Shown here in pieces: positions 44,350 to 52,679 of a DNA stretch of 64,000 nucleotides (its first letter is position 1; every line of letters starts with the position of its first letter). The position numbers and the translations under genes are program-made. The notes beneath the pieces are model-generated. The model ran no database searches. It worked only from the letters and a program-made list of their open reading frames with translations, and was not told where the DNA came from. This DNA comes from Roseovarius tolerans (GTDB taxonomy: Bacteria; Pseudomonadota; Alphaproteobacteria; Rhodobacterales; Rhodobacteraceae): NCBI RefSeq assembly GCF_900109855.1, contig NZ_FOBO01000004.1, forward strand, positions 208,673-272,672, read 5' to 3'.

Positions 44350-46340
44350 GTTCTGCAATCGCCTATCGCCCCGAGATCGACGGGCTGCGCGCCATCGCGG
44401 TGCTGTCGGTGGTGCTCTATCATTTCGGGCTGCCGGGGATCGCGGGCGGCTTTGTCGGGGTCGACGTGTTCTTCGTGATCTCGGGCTTCCTGATCGGCGG
44501 CATTCTCTGGGACGATATCCGCGAGACTGGCCGCATTCGCCTTGCGCGGTTCTACCTGAGGCGCATAAGGCGACTGGCGCCTGCCTATTTCGCGATGGCG
44601 GGGGTGACGCTGGTGATGGGCTGGCTGATCCTGCTGCCGTTCGAGTTTCGCGAATTCGGCAAGTCGCTGATTGCCGCGACGGTGTACCTCTCCAACATCC
44701 ATTTCCATCGCGAGGCGGGGTATTTCGACGGGCTGTCGGAGGAAAAGCCGCTGTTGCACACATGGTCGCTGGCGGTGGAGGAGCAGTTCTACATCGTGCT
44801 GCCGTTTCTGATGCTGGTGCTCTTGCGCTTGCGGGCATCGGTGCCGGTGATCCTCGGGGGGATTGCCGTGCTGTCGCTGGTGGCCTGCATCTGGCTGACG
44901 CGGGGCATGCCGCAGGCCACCTTCTACCTCTTTCCGTTCCGCGCGTGGGAATTGCTGGCGGGCGTGCTGCTGACCATCGCGGGGCGCGAGGGGGGCTGGC
45001 GCTACGCGCTGCATCCGGCGCTGTCATGGGCCGGGCTGGCGCTGATCCTCGGCTCGGTGCTGTTCATCCGTGCCGAGGGATTTCCCGGCTGGCAGGCGCT
45101 GGGGCCGGTTCTGGGCACGGTGCTGATCCTGTTGAACGGGCGCGAGGCGAACCCGGTCAACCGCGCGCTGGCGCATCCCGGGCCGGTGTTCATCGGGCTG
45201 ATTTCCTATTCGCTCTACCTGTGGCACTGGCCGGTTTTCGTGCTGTCCTCCTACTGGCGCGGCGGCTATGGCGGGCCAGTCGAGGCGGTGGGGTGGCTGG
45301 CGCTGGCGGTGGTGATTTCGGTGCTGTCCTGGCGGTATGTGGAGCGGCCGGTGCGGCGCATGCGAGGCGGCACTCGCGTGCTGCTGGGCGGCACGGTGCT
45401 GGCCTCTGCCGGGCTACTGGCATTCGGCGCGGTGCTGTGGCGCGGGGATGGGTTGCCCGCGCGGTTTCCGCCCGAATATCGCACCCATATCGCCGCCTCC
45501 GGCGATTTCAATCAGGACTGGTCGCGCTGCACCGTGCCGGGCAGCGGCGCGCTGGCGGGGGTCGAGACCTGCCCGATTGGCCCCGAGGGTGCGCCGCAGG
45601 TTCTGATCTGGGGCGACAGCCATCTGAGGGCGATGAAAGAGGGGCTGGAGGCGGCGGCGTGGCTGGCCGAGCGCCCGGCGCTGATCCTGTGGCATGCCGG
45701 GTGCCCGCCGCTCTTCGGGGTGTCAAAGACCGAGACTGCGGCGACGCCTGCGCAAGATGCGGCCTGCACGGAGGCCAACCGGGTGATCCGCGAGGGGCTG
45801 GCGCAGATCGAGAGCCTGGAGGTGCTGCTGCTGGTCGGGCGCTGGAGTTATTATGCCGAAGGGCAGGGCGCGGGGCGCGACGCGGATAACCGGATCACGC
45901 TTGCGCCATTGCCTGATAGCCTGCTGCCACAGGGGCCGCAGCATACGCTGTTCAACGCGGCGCTGACGCGGACGCTGGCGGACCTTGGGCCGCAGTTTGC
46001 GCGCCTCTACCTGTTGCGCCAGCCGCCGGAGGTGCCGGATTACGACTCGCGTGCCGTGGCGCGGGCGCTGGTGCATGGGCGTGGCGTGGCCGACGAGGTG
46101 CTGCGCGTCCCGCGCCCCGAGGCAGAGGCGCGCGCCGCGCGGGCCGAGGCCCCGCTCCGGGCGCTCGATGCCGCCGGGGTGATCGAGGTGATCGACCCCT
46201 GGCCGAGGCTATGTGATGACGCATCCTGTTCCGTCATGCAGGGCGGCGCGGCGCTCTATTTCGACAACAACCATCTGACCAATCGCGGGGCGATCGCGCT
46301 CAGCGATCTGTTCGCGCCGGTCTTCGAGGGGGTGGAATGA
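44346..46340 (+). CDS. acyltransferase-3 / SGNH fusion (OafA type)
   Basis: A 664-residue protein. The N-terminal 360 residues are an acyltransferase-3 membrane domain with ten or more spans: PEIDGLRAIAVLSVVLYHFG, GVDVFFVISGFLIGG and LLHTWSLAVEEQFY. The C-terminal 280 residues are a periplasmic SGNH domain: block I in WGDSHLRAM and the catalytic Asp/His in DNNHLTNRGA. Such fusions O-acetylate surface polysaccharides. It is coupled at both ends (GTGA and ATGA) to its neighbours. Confidence 0.93.
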   Translation: MSSAIAYRPEIDGLRAIAVLSVVLYHFGLPGIAGGFVGVDVFFVISGFLIGGILWDDIRETGRIRLARFYLRRIRRLAPAYFAMAGVTLVMGWLILLPFEFREFGKSLIAATVYLSNIHFHREAGYFDGLSEEKPLLHTWSLAVEEQFYIVLPFLMLVLLRLRASVPVILGGIAVLSLVACIWLTRGMPQATFYLFPFRAWELLAGVLLTIAGREGGWRYALHPALSWAGLALILGSVLFIRAEGFPGWQALGPVLGTVLILLNGREANPVNRALAHPGPVFIGLISYSLYLWHWPVFVLSSYWRGGYGGPVEAVGWLALAVVISVLSWRYVERPVRRMRGGTRVLLGGTVLASAGLLAFGAVLWRGDGLPARFPPEYRTHIAASGDFNQDWSRCTVPGSGALAGVETCPIGPEGAPQVLIWGDSHLRAMKEGLEAAAWLAERPALILWHAGCPPLFGVSKTETAATPAQDAACTEANRVIREGLAQIESLEVLLLVGRWSYYAEGQGAGRDADNRITLAPLPDSLLPQGPQHTLFNAALTRTLADLGPQFARLYLLRQPPEVPDYDSRAVARALVHGRGVADEVLRVPRPEAEARAARAEAPLRALDAAGVIEVIDPWPRLCDDASCSVMQGGAALYFDNNHLTNRGAIALSDLFAPVFEGVE

Positions 46341-47914
46341 GCAGCGATATCCGAGACACCCTGTGGGATGTGATCGTGATCGGCGCCGGTATGGGCGGCG
46401 GGATCATCGGGCGCAGGCTGGCCGAACGCGGCCTCAAGGTGCTTTTTGTCGAAAAGGGGCCGCAGGGGTATCGCGCCGAGCGGCAGGGGCTGAACCCCGA
46501 GATGGGCGACCCGGTGGCACGGCAGTTGCGCGGCTATTGGCCGGGTCGGGTCCGGGCGCGGATCGACGGGCGCGCGTCGGAGTTTTTCGGCCCCATCGGC
46601 GCGGGGGTAGGCGGATCGTCGGTATTCTACGCCGCCACTCTGGAGCGGCCCGAGCGTCATGATCTGGAGCCTGTCGAGGGCCGCCCGCACCCCACCGGCG
46701 GCTGGCCGATGAGCTATGACGCGATGCGCGACTGGTACGCCGAGGCCGAGCAACTTCTGCATGTCTGCGGCGAGGCCGATCCGCTCTCGCCTGAGCCTGC
46801 CGATCCGCTGGTCGCGCCGCCGCCTTTGTCCGGCGTGGACCGGGCCTTGATGCACTCCCTGCGCGGGGCGGGGCTGCATCCCTACCGGCTGCATTCCGCG
46901 ATCCGGTATCTGGACGGGTGCAAGGACTGTCTGGGGCGCAAATGCCCGCGCGCCTGCAAGATGGATGGCCGCTCTGCCGGGGTGGAGCCGGCGCTGGCGA
47001 CCGGTCGCGCGGCGCTTCTGGACGACTGCGAGGTGCGCAGGCTGTGTGGTGGGGCCGATCACGTCAGCCATATCGAGGTAACGCAGGGCGGCGAGGCGTT
47101 CGAGCTGCGCGCACGGCAATTCGTGCTGGCGGGCGGCGCGCTCGGCTCGCCGCGCCTGTTGCTGGCCTCGGCATCCGAGGCGTGGCCCGAGGGCTGCGCC
47201 AATGCAAGCGGACTGGTCGGGCGCAACCTGATGTTTCACCTCAACGAGATTTTCGCGCTCTGGCCGCCACGCGGCACGCCGCAGGATGGCCCCGGCAAGG
47301 CGATCAGCTTGCGCGATTTCTATCACTGGCAGGGGCAACGCTTTGGCACCGTGCAGGCGATGGGGATCGCGGCGGGCTATGGCGAGATCGTGCATGCGCT
47401 CAATGGCATGTTCGACCGCTCGGCGCTGCGCAATGCGCGCGCGTTGCGGCATCTGACGCGCCTGCCTGCGGCAGTGGCGGCGCGGCTCTTGGGGCGGGCG
47501 CAGGTGTTTGTCGGGCTGATGGAGGATCTGGGTTATCCTGAGAACCGGGTGACATGGGATGCGCGCACGCCCGAGGCGATTGATATCGACTATACGCTCA
47601 ACCCAGAGCTTTTGGCCCGCCGCCGTGCCTTTCGCCGGGCGATCCGGGCGGGGCTGCGCGGGCATCGTGCGTTTTTCCTGACCCATGCGCCGGAGTTGAA
47701 TTTCGGCCATCCCTGCGGCACGCTGCGGATGGGCGACGACCCAGACACCAGCGTTCTGGATGCCGAGTGCCGGGCGCATGGCATCGGCAACCTCTATGTG
47801 GCGGATGCGTCGTTCATGCCCTCCTCGATGGGGGTGAACCCGAGCCTGACCATCGCCGCCAACGCGTTGCGGGTGGCAGAGGGGATCGTTCGGCGCAGGG
47901 AGGGGCAGGAATGA
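46337..47914 (+). CDS. GMC-family flavin oxidoreductase
   Basis: A 525-residue FAD enzyme. The dinucleotide motif VIVIGAGMGGGIIGRRLAE is at residues about 12-31, with the adenine-ribose end FVEKGP. A Cys-rich loop C-x2-C-x4-C-x3-C lies in the middle (GCKDCLGRKCPRACK), as in related long GMC enzymes. The C-terminal active-site region is NFGHPCGTLRMG followed by MGVNPSLTIAANALR. It oxidises an alcohol to a carbonyl. Overlap with the acyltransferase and with the SDR suggests a sugar or lipid-linked sugar substrate. Confidence 0.9.
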   Translation: MSSDIRDTLWDVIVIGAGMGGGIIGRRLAERGLKVLFVEKGPQGYRAERQGLNPEMGDPVARQLRGYWPGRVRARIDGRASEFFGPIGAGVGGSSVFYAATLERPERHDLEPVEGRPHPTGGWPMSYDAMRDWYAEAEQLLHVCGEADPLSPEPADPLVAPPPLSGVDRALMHSLRGAGLHPYRLHSAIRYLDGCKDCLGRKCPRACKMDGRSAGVEPALATGRAALLDDCEVRRLCGGADHVSHIEVTQGGEAFELRARQFVLAGGALGSPRLLLASASEAWPEGCANASGLVGRNLMFHLNEIFALWPPRGTPQDGPGKAISLRDFYHWQGQRFGTVQAMGIAAGYGEIVHALNGMFDRSALRNARALRHLTRLPAAVAARLLGRAQVFVGLMEDLGYPENRVTWDARTPEAIDIDYTLNPELLARRRAFRRAIRAGLRGHRAFFLTHAPELNFGHPCGTLRMGDDPDTSVLDAECRAHGIGNLYVADASFMPSSMGVNPSLTIAANALRVAEGIVRRREGQE

Positions 47915-48672
47915 CGTTGACGGATGGCATCGCGGTGGTCACGGGAGCAGGCGGCGGCCTTGGCCGGGCGCTGGCGCTGGACCTGGCGGCGCGGGGGATG
48001 CGCGTGGCGGCACTGGGGCGCAGCGCGGGCGGCGTGGAGGAAACCGCCGCGATGGCGCCCGAGGGACAGATCCTGCCGGTGGTGGCGGATGTGTCGGATG
48101 CAGGGGCCGTGCGCGCGGGCTTCGCGCAGCTGGCGGAGGCGGGGCCGGTCACGGTGCTGATCAACAATGCCGCTGTTTATCCGCGCCGAGATTTTCTTGA
48201 CGAGAGTGGCGAGATTTTTGCCGAGACCGTGGCGATCAACCTTGGCGGCATGGTCAATTGCACCCGCGCTGCACTTGACGGGATGGTGCAGAGCGGGCGA
48301 GGCCGGATCGTCAACGTTTCGACCTTCGCCGATATCGCGCCGCTGCCCGCCTCTTCGGCCTATGCGGTGTCCAAAGGGGCGGGGCGCATTTTCAGCCGGG
48401 CACTGGTCGCCGATCTGGCGGACCGGTTTCCGGGGATCGTGATCAGCGACTGGATGCCGGGGATGCTGGCCACGCGGATGGGAGTTGCGCAGGGGCTCGA
48501 CCCGGCTCAGGCGGCGCAATGGGGGGCGGCACTGGCGCTCTGGGATGATCCGGCACTCAATGGTGCAGTCTTCGAGATGGATCGTGAGATCCTGCCTTCA
48601 CGCGGTTTGAAAGGCCGGATCAAGGATGCGGTTCTGATGCGCAGGCGGCACGCGCGGGTGATCGAGGCGTAG
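47911..48672 (+). CDS. short-chain dehydrogenase/reductase
   Basis: A 253-residue classical SDR: NAD(P) motif VTGAGGGLGRALA, NNAA at the central strand, catalytic Ser in NVSTFAD and YAVSK. It overlaps the GMC gene by 4 bp (ATGA). A flavin oxidase directly coupled to an SDR reductase is the logic of a two-step epimerisation through a keto intermediate (as in DprE1/DprE2), which I propose here as a hypothesis only. It ends the polysaccharide operon. Confidence 0.9.
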   Translation: MTLTDGIAVVTGAGGGLGRALALDLAARGMRVAALGRSAGGVEETAAMAPEGQILPVVADVSDAGAVRAGFAQLAEAGPVTVLINNAAVYPRRDFLDESGEIFAETVAINLGGMVNCTRAALDGMVQSGRGRIVNVSTFADIAPLPASSAYAVSKGAGRIFSRALVADLADRFPGIVISDWMPGMLATRMGVAQGLDPAQAAQWGAALALWDDPALNGAVFEMDREILPSRGLKGRIKDAVLMRRRHARVIEA

Positions 48673-48696
48673 CCGGGGATACATCCCTTTTAGTTT

Positions 48697-48715
48697 GAGA
48701 ATGATTTGCAATCTC
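48697..48715. promoter_or_regulatory. Fur-family (Fur/Mur/Zur-like) operator
   Basis: GAGAATGATTTGCAATCTC matches the classical Fur box at 13 of 19 positions by my count and is itself an imperfect palindrome. It directly abuts the -35 hexamer of the metal transporter promoter. A second, related arm (gcgagtcactctc) lies at 48728-48740 in inverted orientation. Metal-dependent repression of the downstream operon is the natural reading. Confidence 0.65.
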
Positions 48716-48716
48716 C

Positions 48717-48745
48717 TTGACTATTTTGCGAGTCACTCTCATATT
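48717..48745 (+). promoter_or_regulatory. sigma-70-type promoter of the metal ABC operon
   Basis: TTGACT, 17 bp, then CATATT (4 of 6 with TATAAT) in the AT-rich gap before the binding-protein gene, with the start codon 33 bp further. Overlap with Fur-like half-sites fits repression. Confidence 0.55.
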
Positions 48746-48777
48746 CAATTGCATATCAAAACCAATGGAGAAGCCGA

Positions 48778-49752
48778 ATGTCGTTGCATCGCCGTCATGT
48801 TCTGAGCCTCGCCGCCGGGGCCGTGGTCGCGCCCATGGTCTGGGCCGGGGGCGCGCGGGCGCAGGCGGGCAAGCTGTCGGTCGTTGCGACCACTGGCATG
48901 ATCGCCGATGCCGCGCGCGTCGTGGGTGGTGATCTGATCGAGGTGCGCGGGCTGATGGGGCCGGGGATCGACCCGCATTCCTACCGGCAGACGCGCAGCG
49001 ATATTGCCGCGCTCACCCGCGCCGACCTGGTGCTGTGGCACGGGCTCTATCTCGAGGCGCAGATGGAGGAGTTCCTGCTCAAGCTGGCCCGCCGTCAACC
49101 GGTCGTTGCTGTGGGCGAAGCGGTGCCGGAAGAGGCCCGTATCGGCCACGAGGATTACGAGGGCCGCTTTGATCCGCATGTCTGGATGGTGCCCGATCTT
49201 TGGCTGCCGGTGGTGGACCGGGTGGCACGGGCGCTGAGCGATCTGCGCCCCGAGGACAGCGCCTTTTTCGAGGCCAACGCGCAGGCCTACAAGGATGAGA
49301 TCACGGCGCTTGGGTCCTATGCTGAGGGTGTTCTGGCCTCGGTGCCCGAGCCTGCCCGCGTGCTGGTCACCGCGCATGACGCATTCGGCTATTTCGGGCG
49401 CGCCTATGGTTATGAGGTCGAGGGTATCCAAGGCATTTCCACCGAGAGTGAGGCCGGTCTGGCGCGTATCCGCGACCTTGTCGATCTGCTGGTGGCGCGC
49501 GACATCAAGGCGGTGTTCGTCGAAAGCACCGTGTCGGATCGCAACGTGCGCGCGCTGATCGAGGGGGGGGCGGCGCAGGGCCACGAGGTGCGCGTCGGCG
49601 GGGAGCTCTTCTCGGACGCCATGGGCCGGCCCGGCAGCTACGAGGGCACCTATCTGGGCATGATCGACCATAACATGACAACTATCGCGCGCGCCCTTGG
49701 TGGCAGTGCGCCCGCGCGGGGCCGTCTGGGCCGTCTGGCGGCGGGGAGTTGA
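48778..49752 (+). CDS. sitA: metal ABC transporter substrate-binding protein (SitA/MntA type)
   Basis: A 324-residue cluster A-I binding protein with a Tat-like leader (MSLHRRHVLSLAAGAVVAP). Metal ligands of the TroA/SitA family are visible: His in GIDPHSYRQTRSD, His in FDPHVWMV, Glu in GISTESEAGL and Asp in MIDHNMT. VTAHDAFGYFGRAYGYEVEG is typical of manganese/iron members and the His-rich loop of zinc-specific ZnuA is missing. So Mn (or Fe) is the likely cargo. The ATG follows GGAGAAG. Confidence 0.9.
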   Translation: MSLHRRHVLSLAAGAVVAPMVWAGGARAQAGKLSVVATTGMIADAARVVGGDLIEVRGLMGPGIDPHSYRQTRSDIAALTRADLVLWHGLYLEAQMEEFLLKLARRQPVVAVGEAVPEEARIGHEDYEGRFDPHVWMVPDLWLPVVDRVARALSDLRPEDSAFFEANAQAYKDEITALGSYAEGVLASVPEPARVLVTAHDAFGYFGRAYGYEVEGIQGISTESEAGLARIRDLVDLLVARDIKAVFVESTVSDRNVRALIEGGAAQGHEVRVGGELFSDAMGRPGSYEGTYLGMIDHNMTTIARALGGSAPARGRLGRLAAGS

Positions 49753-49754
49753 GC

Positions 49755-50540
49755 ATGGCACTGGAACTTGTCGGATCGGCCCCGGAACAGAACGATGATC
49801 TGCCGCTTTCGATCCGGGGGCTGACGGTTTCCTATGGTGAGAAACCGGCGGTGTTTTCCGTCGATGTCGGTTTTCAGCCGGGTCAGATGACGGCGATTGT
49901 CGGCCCCAACGGGGCGGGCAAATCGACGCTGCTCAAGGCCGCGCTTGGTATTGTCACGCCGCTCTCGGGGCAGGTGCGCTGTCATGGTCGCCCGCTGGCG
50001 GAGATGCGCGCGCGCATCGCCTATGTGCCGCAGCGCGCGAGCGTCGACTGGGACTTCCCGGCGCGGGTGCTCGACGTGGTGCTGATGGGGCTCTACCGCG
50101 ATCTGGGCCTTTTGGGACGCATCCGGGGGCAGCACCGGGCGCGGGCGATGGAGTGTTTGGCGCGGGTCGGGATGGACGGTTTTGCCGCCCGCCAGATCGG
50201 CCAGCTTTCGGGCGGGCAGCAACAGCGGGTGTTTCTTGCCCGCGCGCTGGCGCAGGGGGCCGATCTCTACCTGCTGGACGAGCCCTTTGCCGGGGTCGAT
50301 GCCGCCACCGAAAAGGCGATCATCACCGTGCTCAAGGATCTCAAGGCCGAAGGGGCCACGGTGGTTGCGGTGCATCACGATCTGGCCACGGTGCCCGACT
50401 ATTTCGACCGGGTCTTCCTGATCAACACCACGGCGATTGCCGAGGGGCCGGTCGCCGATGTCTTTACGCCCGAGAACCTGCAAACCGCCTATGGTGGGCG
50501 TCTGGCGCTCGCCCAGATGGGCGGCGTGGCGGCGGGGTGA
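49755..50540 (+). CDS. sitB: metal ABC transporter ATP-binding protein
   Basis: A 261-residue ABC ATPase: Walker A GPNGAGKST, YVPQRASVDWDFPARVLDVV (the Q-loop with the W-D-F-P typical of Mn/Zn importers), signature LSGGQQQRVFLARAL, Walker B LYLLDEPFAGVD and switch His in VHHDLATV. It starts 2 bases after the binding-protein stop. Confidence 0.93.
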   Translation: MALELVGSAPEQNDDLPLSIRGLTVSYGEKPAVFSVDVGFQPGQMTAIVGPNGAGKSTLLKAALGIVTPLSGQVRCHGRPLAEMRARIAYVPQRASVDWDFPARVLDVVLMGLYRDLGLLGRIRGQHRARAMECLARVGMDGFAARQIGQLSGGQQQRVFLARALAQGADLYLLDEPFAGVDAATEKAIITVLKDLKAEGATVVAVHHDLATVPDYFDRVFLINTTAIAEGPVADVFTPENLQTAYGGRLALAQMGGVAAG

Positions 50541-50544
50541 GGGC

Positions 50545-51744
50545 ATGCTGTGGCAGGCGCTGACGCTGCAACTTGGCTATAACGCCACGTTGGTCACCTT
50601 GGGGGCCGCGATGCTGGGCATGGCGGCGGGGGCCACGGGCACGTTCCTTTACCTCTCGAAACGCGCGCTGGTCAGTGACGCGATCAGCCATGCCACTTTG
50701 CCCGGCGTGGTTTTGGGTTTCATGGCGATGGTGGCCATCGGCGGCGACGGGCGGTTTCTGCCGGGGCTGATGCTGGGATCGGCAGTGTCGGCCGGTCTCG
50801 GGCTGTTGGCGGTGACTTGGCTCACCACCCGCACCCGGCTGGCCGAGGATGCGGCGATCGGCGCGGTATTGTCGGTCTTTTTCGGCTTCGGCATCGTCCT
50901 GTTGACGGTGGTGCAGGTGATGGATTCGGGCCGTCAGGCCGGGTTGGAGACCTTCCTGCTGGGGGCCACGGCGGGGATGCTGTGGAACGAGGCGATGCTG
51001 ATCGCGGGGGGCGGCGCGCTGGTGCTGGCCCTCGTCGTGCTGCTGCGCCGCCCGATGTCGCTGGTGGCGTTCGACCCGGGTTATGCGATGGGGCAGGGGA
51101 TCAGCCTGCGGGCGGTGGAACTGGCGATGATGGGACTGGCGCTGGCGATCACGGTTGTGGGGCTCAAGGTCGTGGGGCTGGTGCTGATCGTGGCGCTGCT
51201 GATCATTCCGCCGGTCGCCGCGCGCTTCTGGTCCGAGCGGGTGGGCGCGGTGGTGGCCATCGCCGGGCTGATCGGCGGGCTGTCGGGCTATGCGGGGGCG
51301 GCGATTTCGGCCACGGCCCCGGCGCTGCCCACCGGGCCGATCATCGTGCTGGCCGCCTTTGGGCTTTTCGTGCTGTCGCTCTTGCTGGCGCCGGGGCGCG
51401 GTGTGCTGGCGGCGGCGCTGCGGCATCTGCGGTTTCAACGGCGGGTGCATCTGCGGCAGGGGCTGCTGGCGCTGGCCACCGGGCAGCCCGTCTACGAGCC
51501 GCTGACGCTGCGCCTGATGCGCCGCGCCGGGCTGGTGCGCGCCGACGGGGTGGCGACCGAGGAAGGCCGGGCGATGGCGGCGCGCGCGCGGCGCGATGAA
51601 CGCCGCTGGCAGATCCTGCGCAGCGATCCGGAATTCGAGGCGGCGGCGGCGCGCTACGATGGCCTGACCCCGCTGGGAGAGGTGCTGACCGCCGATCAGA
51701 TCGCGGCGGTCGATCAGGGGCTGCGGCCCGAGGGGGCGGTTTGA
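50545..51744 (+). CDS. sitC: metal ABC permease with DtxR-like C-terminal extension
   Basis: A 399-residue protein. Residues 1 to about 285 are an ABC-3 permease with eight or nine spans (ALVSDAISHATLPGVVLGFM; VGLVLIVALLIIPPVAARFW). Normal members end there. The additional 110 residues form a soluble winged-helix-like domain (LTLRLMRRAGLVRADGVATE then EGRAMAARARRDERRW), resembling the DtxR/MntR DNA-binding region, and end LTADQIAAVDQGL. Such permease-regulator fusions occur in this family; here it may sense metal or interact with the ATPase. Confidence 0.85.
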   Translation: MLWQALTLQLGYNATLVTLGAAMLGMAAGATGTFLYLSKRALVSDAISHATLPGVVLGFMAMVAIGGDGRFLPGLMLGSAVSAGLGLLAVTWLTTRTRLAEDAAIGAVLSVFFGFGIVLLTVVQVMDSGRQAGLETFLLGATAGMLWNEAMLIAGGGALVLALVVLLRRPMSLVAFDPGYAMGQGISLRAVELAMMGLALAITVVGLKVVGLVLIVALLIIPPVAARFWSERVGAVVAIAGLIGGLSGYAGAAISATAPALPTGPIIVLAAFGLFVLSLLLAPGRGVLAAALRHLRFQRRVHLRQGLLALATGQPVYEPLTLRLMRRAGLVRADGVATEEGRAMAARARRDERRWQILRSDPEFEAAAARYDGLTPLGEVLTADQIAAVDQGLRPEGAV

Positions 51745-52679
51745 TGGGTGCGGATTTCGTCATGCTCTCGCTTACCCCGCTGCTGATCGGGATCGCGGCG
51801 GCGGTGGCCTGCGCGCTGCCGGGAAATTTCCTGTTGCTGCGCCGTCAGGCCCTGATCGGCGATGCGATCAGCCACGTGGTGCTGCCGGGCATCGTCGTGG
51901 CCTTTTTGCTGACCGGTGTCGTGGCGGCGCTGCCGATGATGCTGGGTGCGGGTGCGGCAGCGCTGGTCGCGGTGGTGTTGATCGAGGTCATTCGCAGGCT
52001 GGGCCGGATCGAGCCGGGGGCGGCGATGGGCGTGGTCTTTACCGCGATGTTCGCGGGTGGTGTGCTGCTGCTCGAACAAAGCGCGACCTCGGGTGTGCAT
52101 CTCGACGTGCAGCACGCGCTTTACGGCAATCTCGAAAGCCTGATCTGGCTCGACGGCTATGGCTGGGCGGCGCTCCTCGATCCGGACGCCCTGCGTGCGC
52201 TGCCGCCGGAATTGCCGCGCATGGCGGCGGTGATGCTGGGTGTGGTGATCTTCACAGGCGTGATGTGGCGGGCGCTCGTGATCTCCACCTTCGACGAGGG
52301 CTTTGCACGCAGCATGGGCCTGCCGGTGCAGGCGCTCAGCCTGTCGCTGATCGTGGTGGCGGCGATCGCGGCGGTGGCGGCGTTCGACGCGGTCGGCTCG
52401 ATCATCGTGATCGCGATGTTCATCTGCCCGCCTGCGGCGGCGCGGATGATGACCAACCGGATGGGCGCGCAGGTGGCTTGGAGCGTGGGCTTCGCCGTGC
52501 TCTCGGCGGTCTCGGGCTATGTGCTGGCGGGCTATGGCCCATTGTGGCTGGGCTATGACAGTGCGGTGAGTGCGGCGGGCATGATCGCGACCGTGTCCGG
52601 CGTGATCCTGGGGCTTGCGGCCCTCGCCGGGCCCTGCCGCACCGGTGGCGACGCGCAGGCCTCGGGCGCGTTCAGTTAA
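51744..52679 (+). CDS. sitD: metal ABC permease, second subunit
   Basis: A 311-residue ABC-3 permease with about eight spans. Family motifs: ALIGDAISHVVLPGIVVAFL, GLPVQALSLSLIVVAAIAAV and VGSIIVIAMFICPPAAARMM. The ATG overlaps the previous stop by one base (TGATG). Its last 8 bases overlap the convergent parC stop region. Confidence 0.92.
   Translation: MGADFVMLSLTPLLIGIAAAVACALPGNFLLLRRQALIGDAISHVVLPGIVVAFLLTGVVAALPMMLGAGAAALVAVVLIEVIRRLGRIEPGAAMGVVFTAMFAGGVLLLEQSATSGVHLDVQHALYGNLESLIWLDGYGWAALLDPDALRALPPELPRMAAVMLGVVIFTGVMWRALVISTFDEGFARSMGLPVQALSLSLIVVAAIAAVAAFDAVGSIIVIAMFICPPAAARMMTNRMGAQVAWSVGFAVLSAVSGYVLAGYGPLWLGYDSAVSAAGMIATVSGVILGLAALAGPCRTGGDAQASGAFS

Noticed and set aside
46256..47779. 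A 507-residue minus-strand frame opposite the GMC gene
   Set aside because: Shadow of a well-supported flavoprotein gene.
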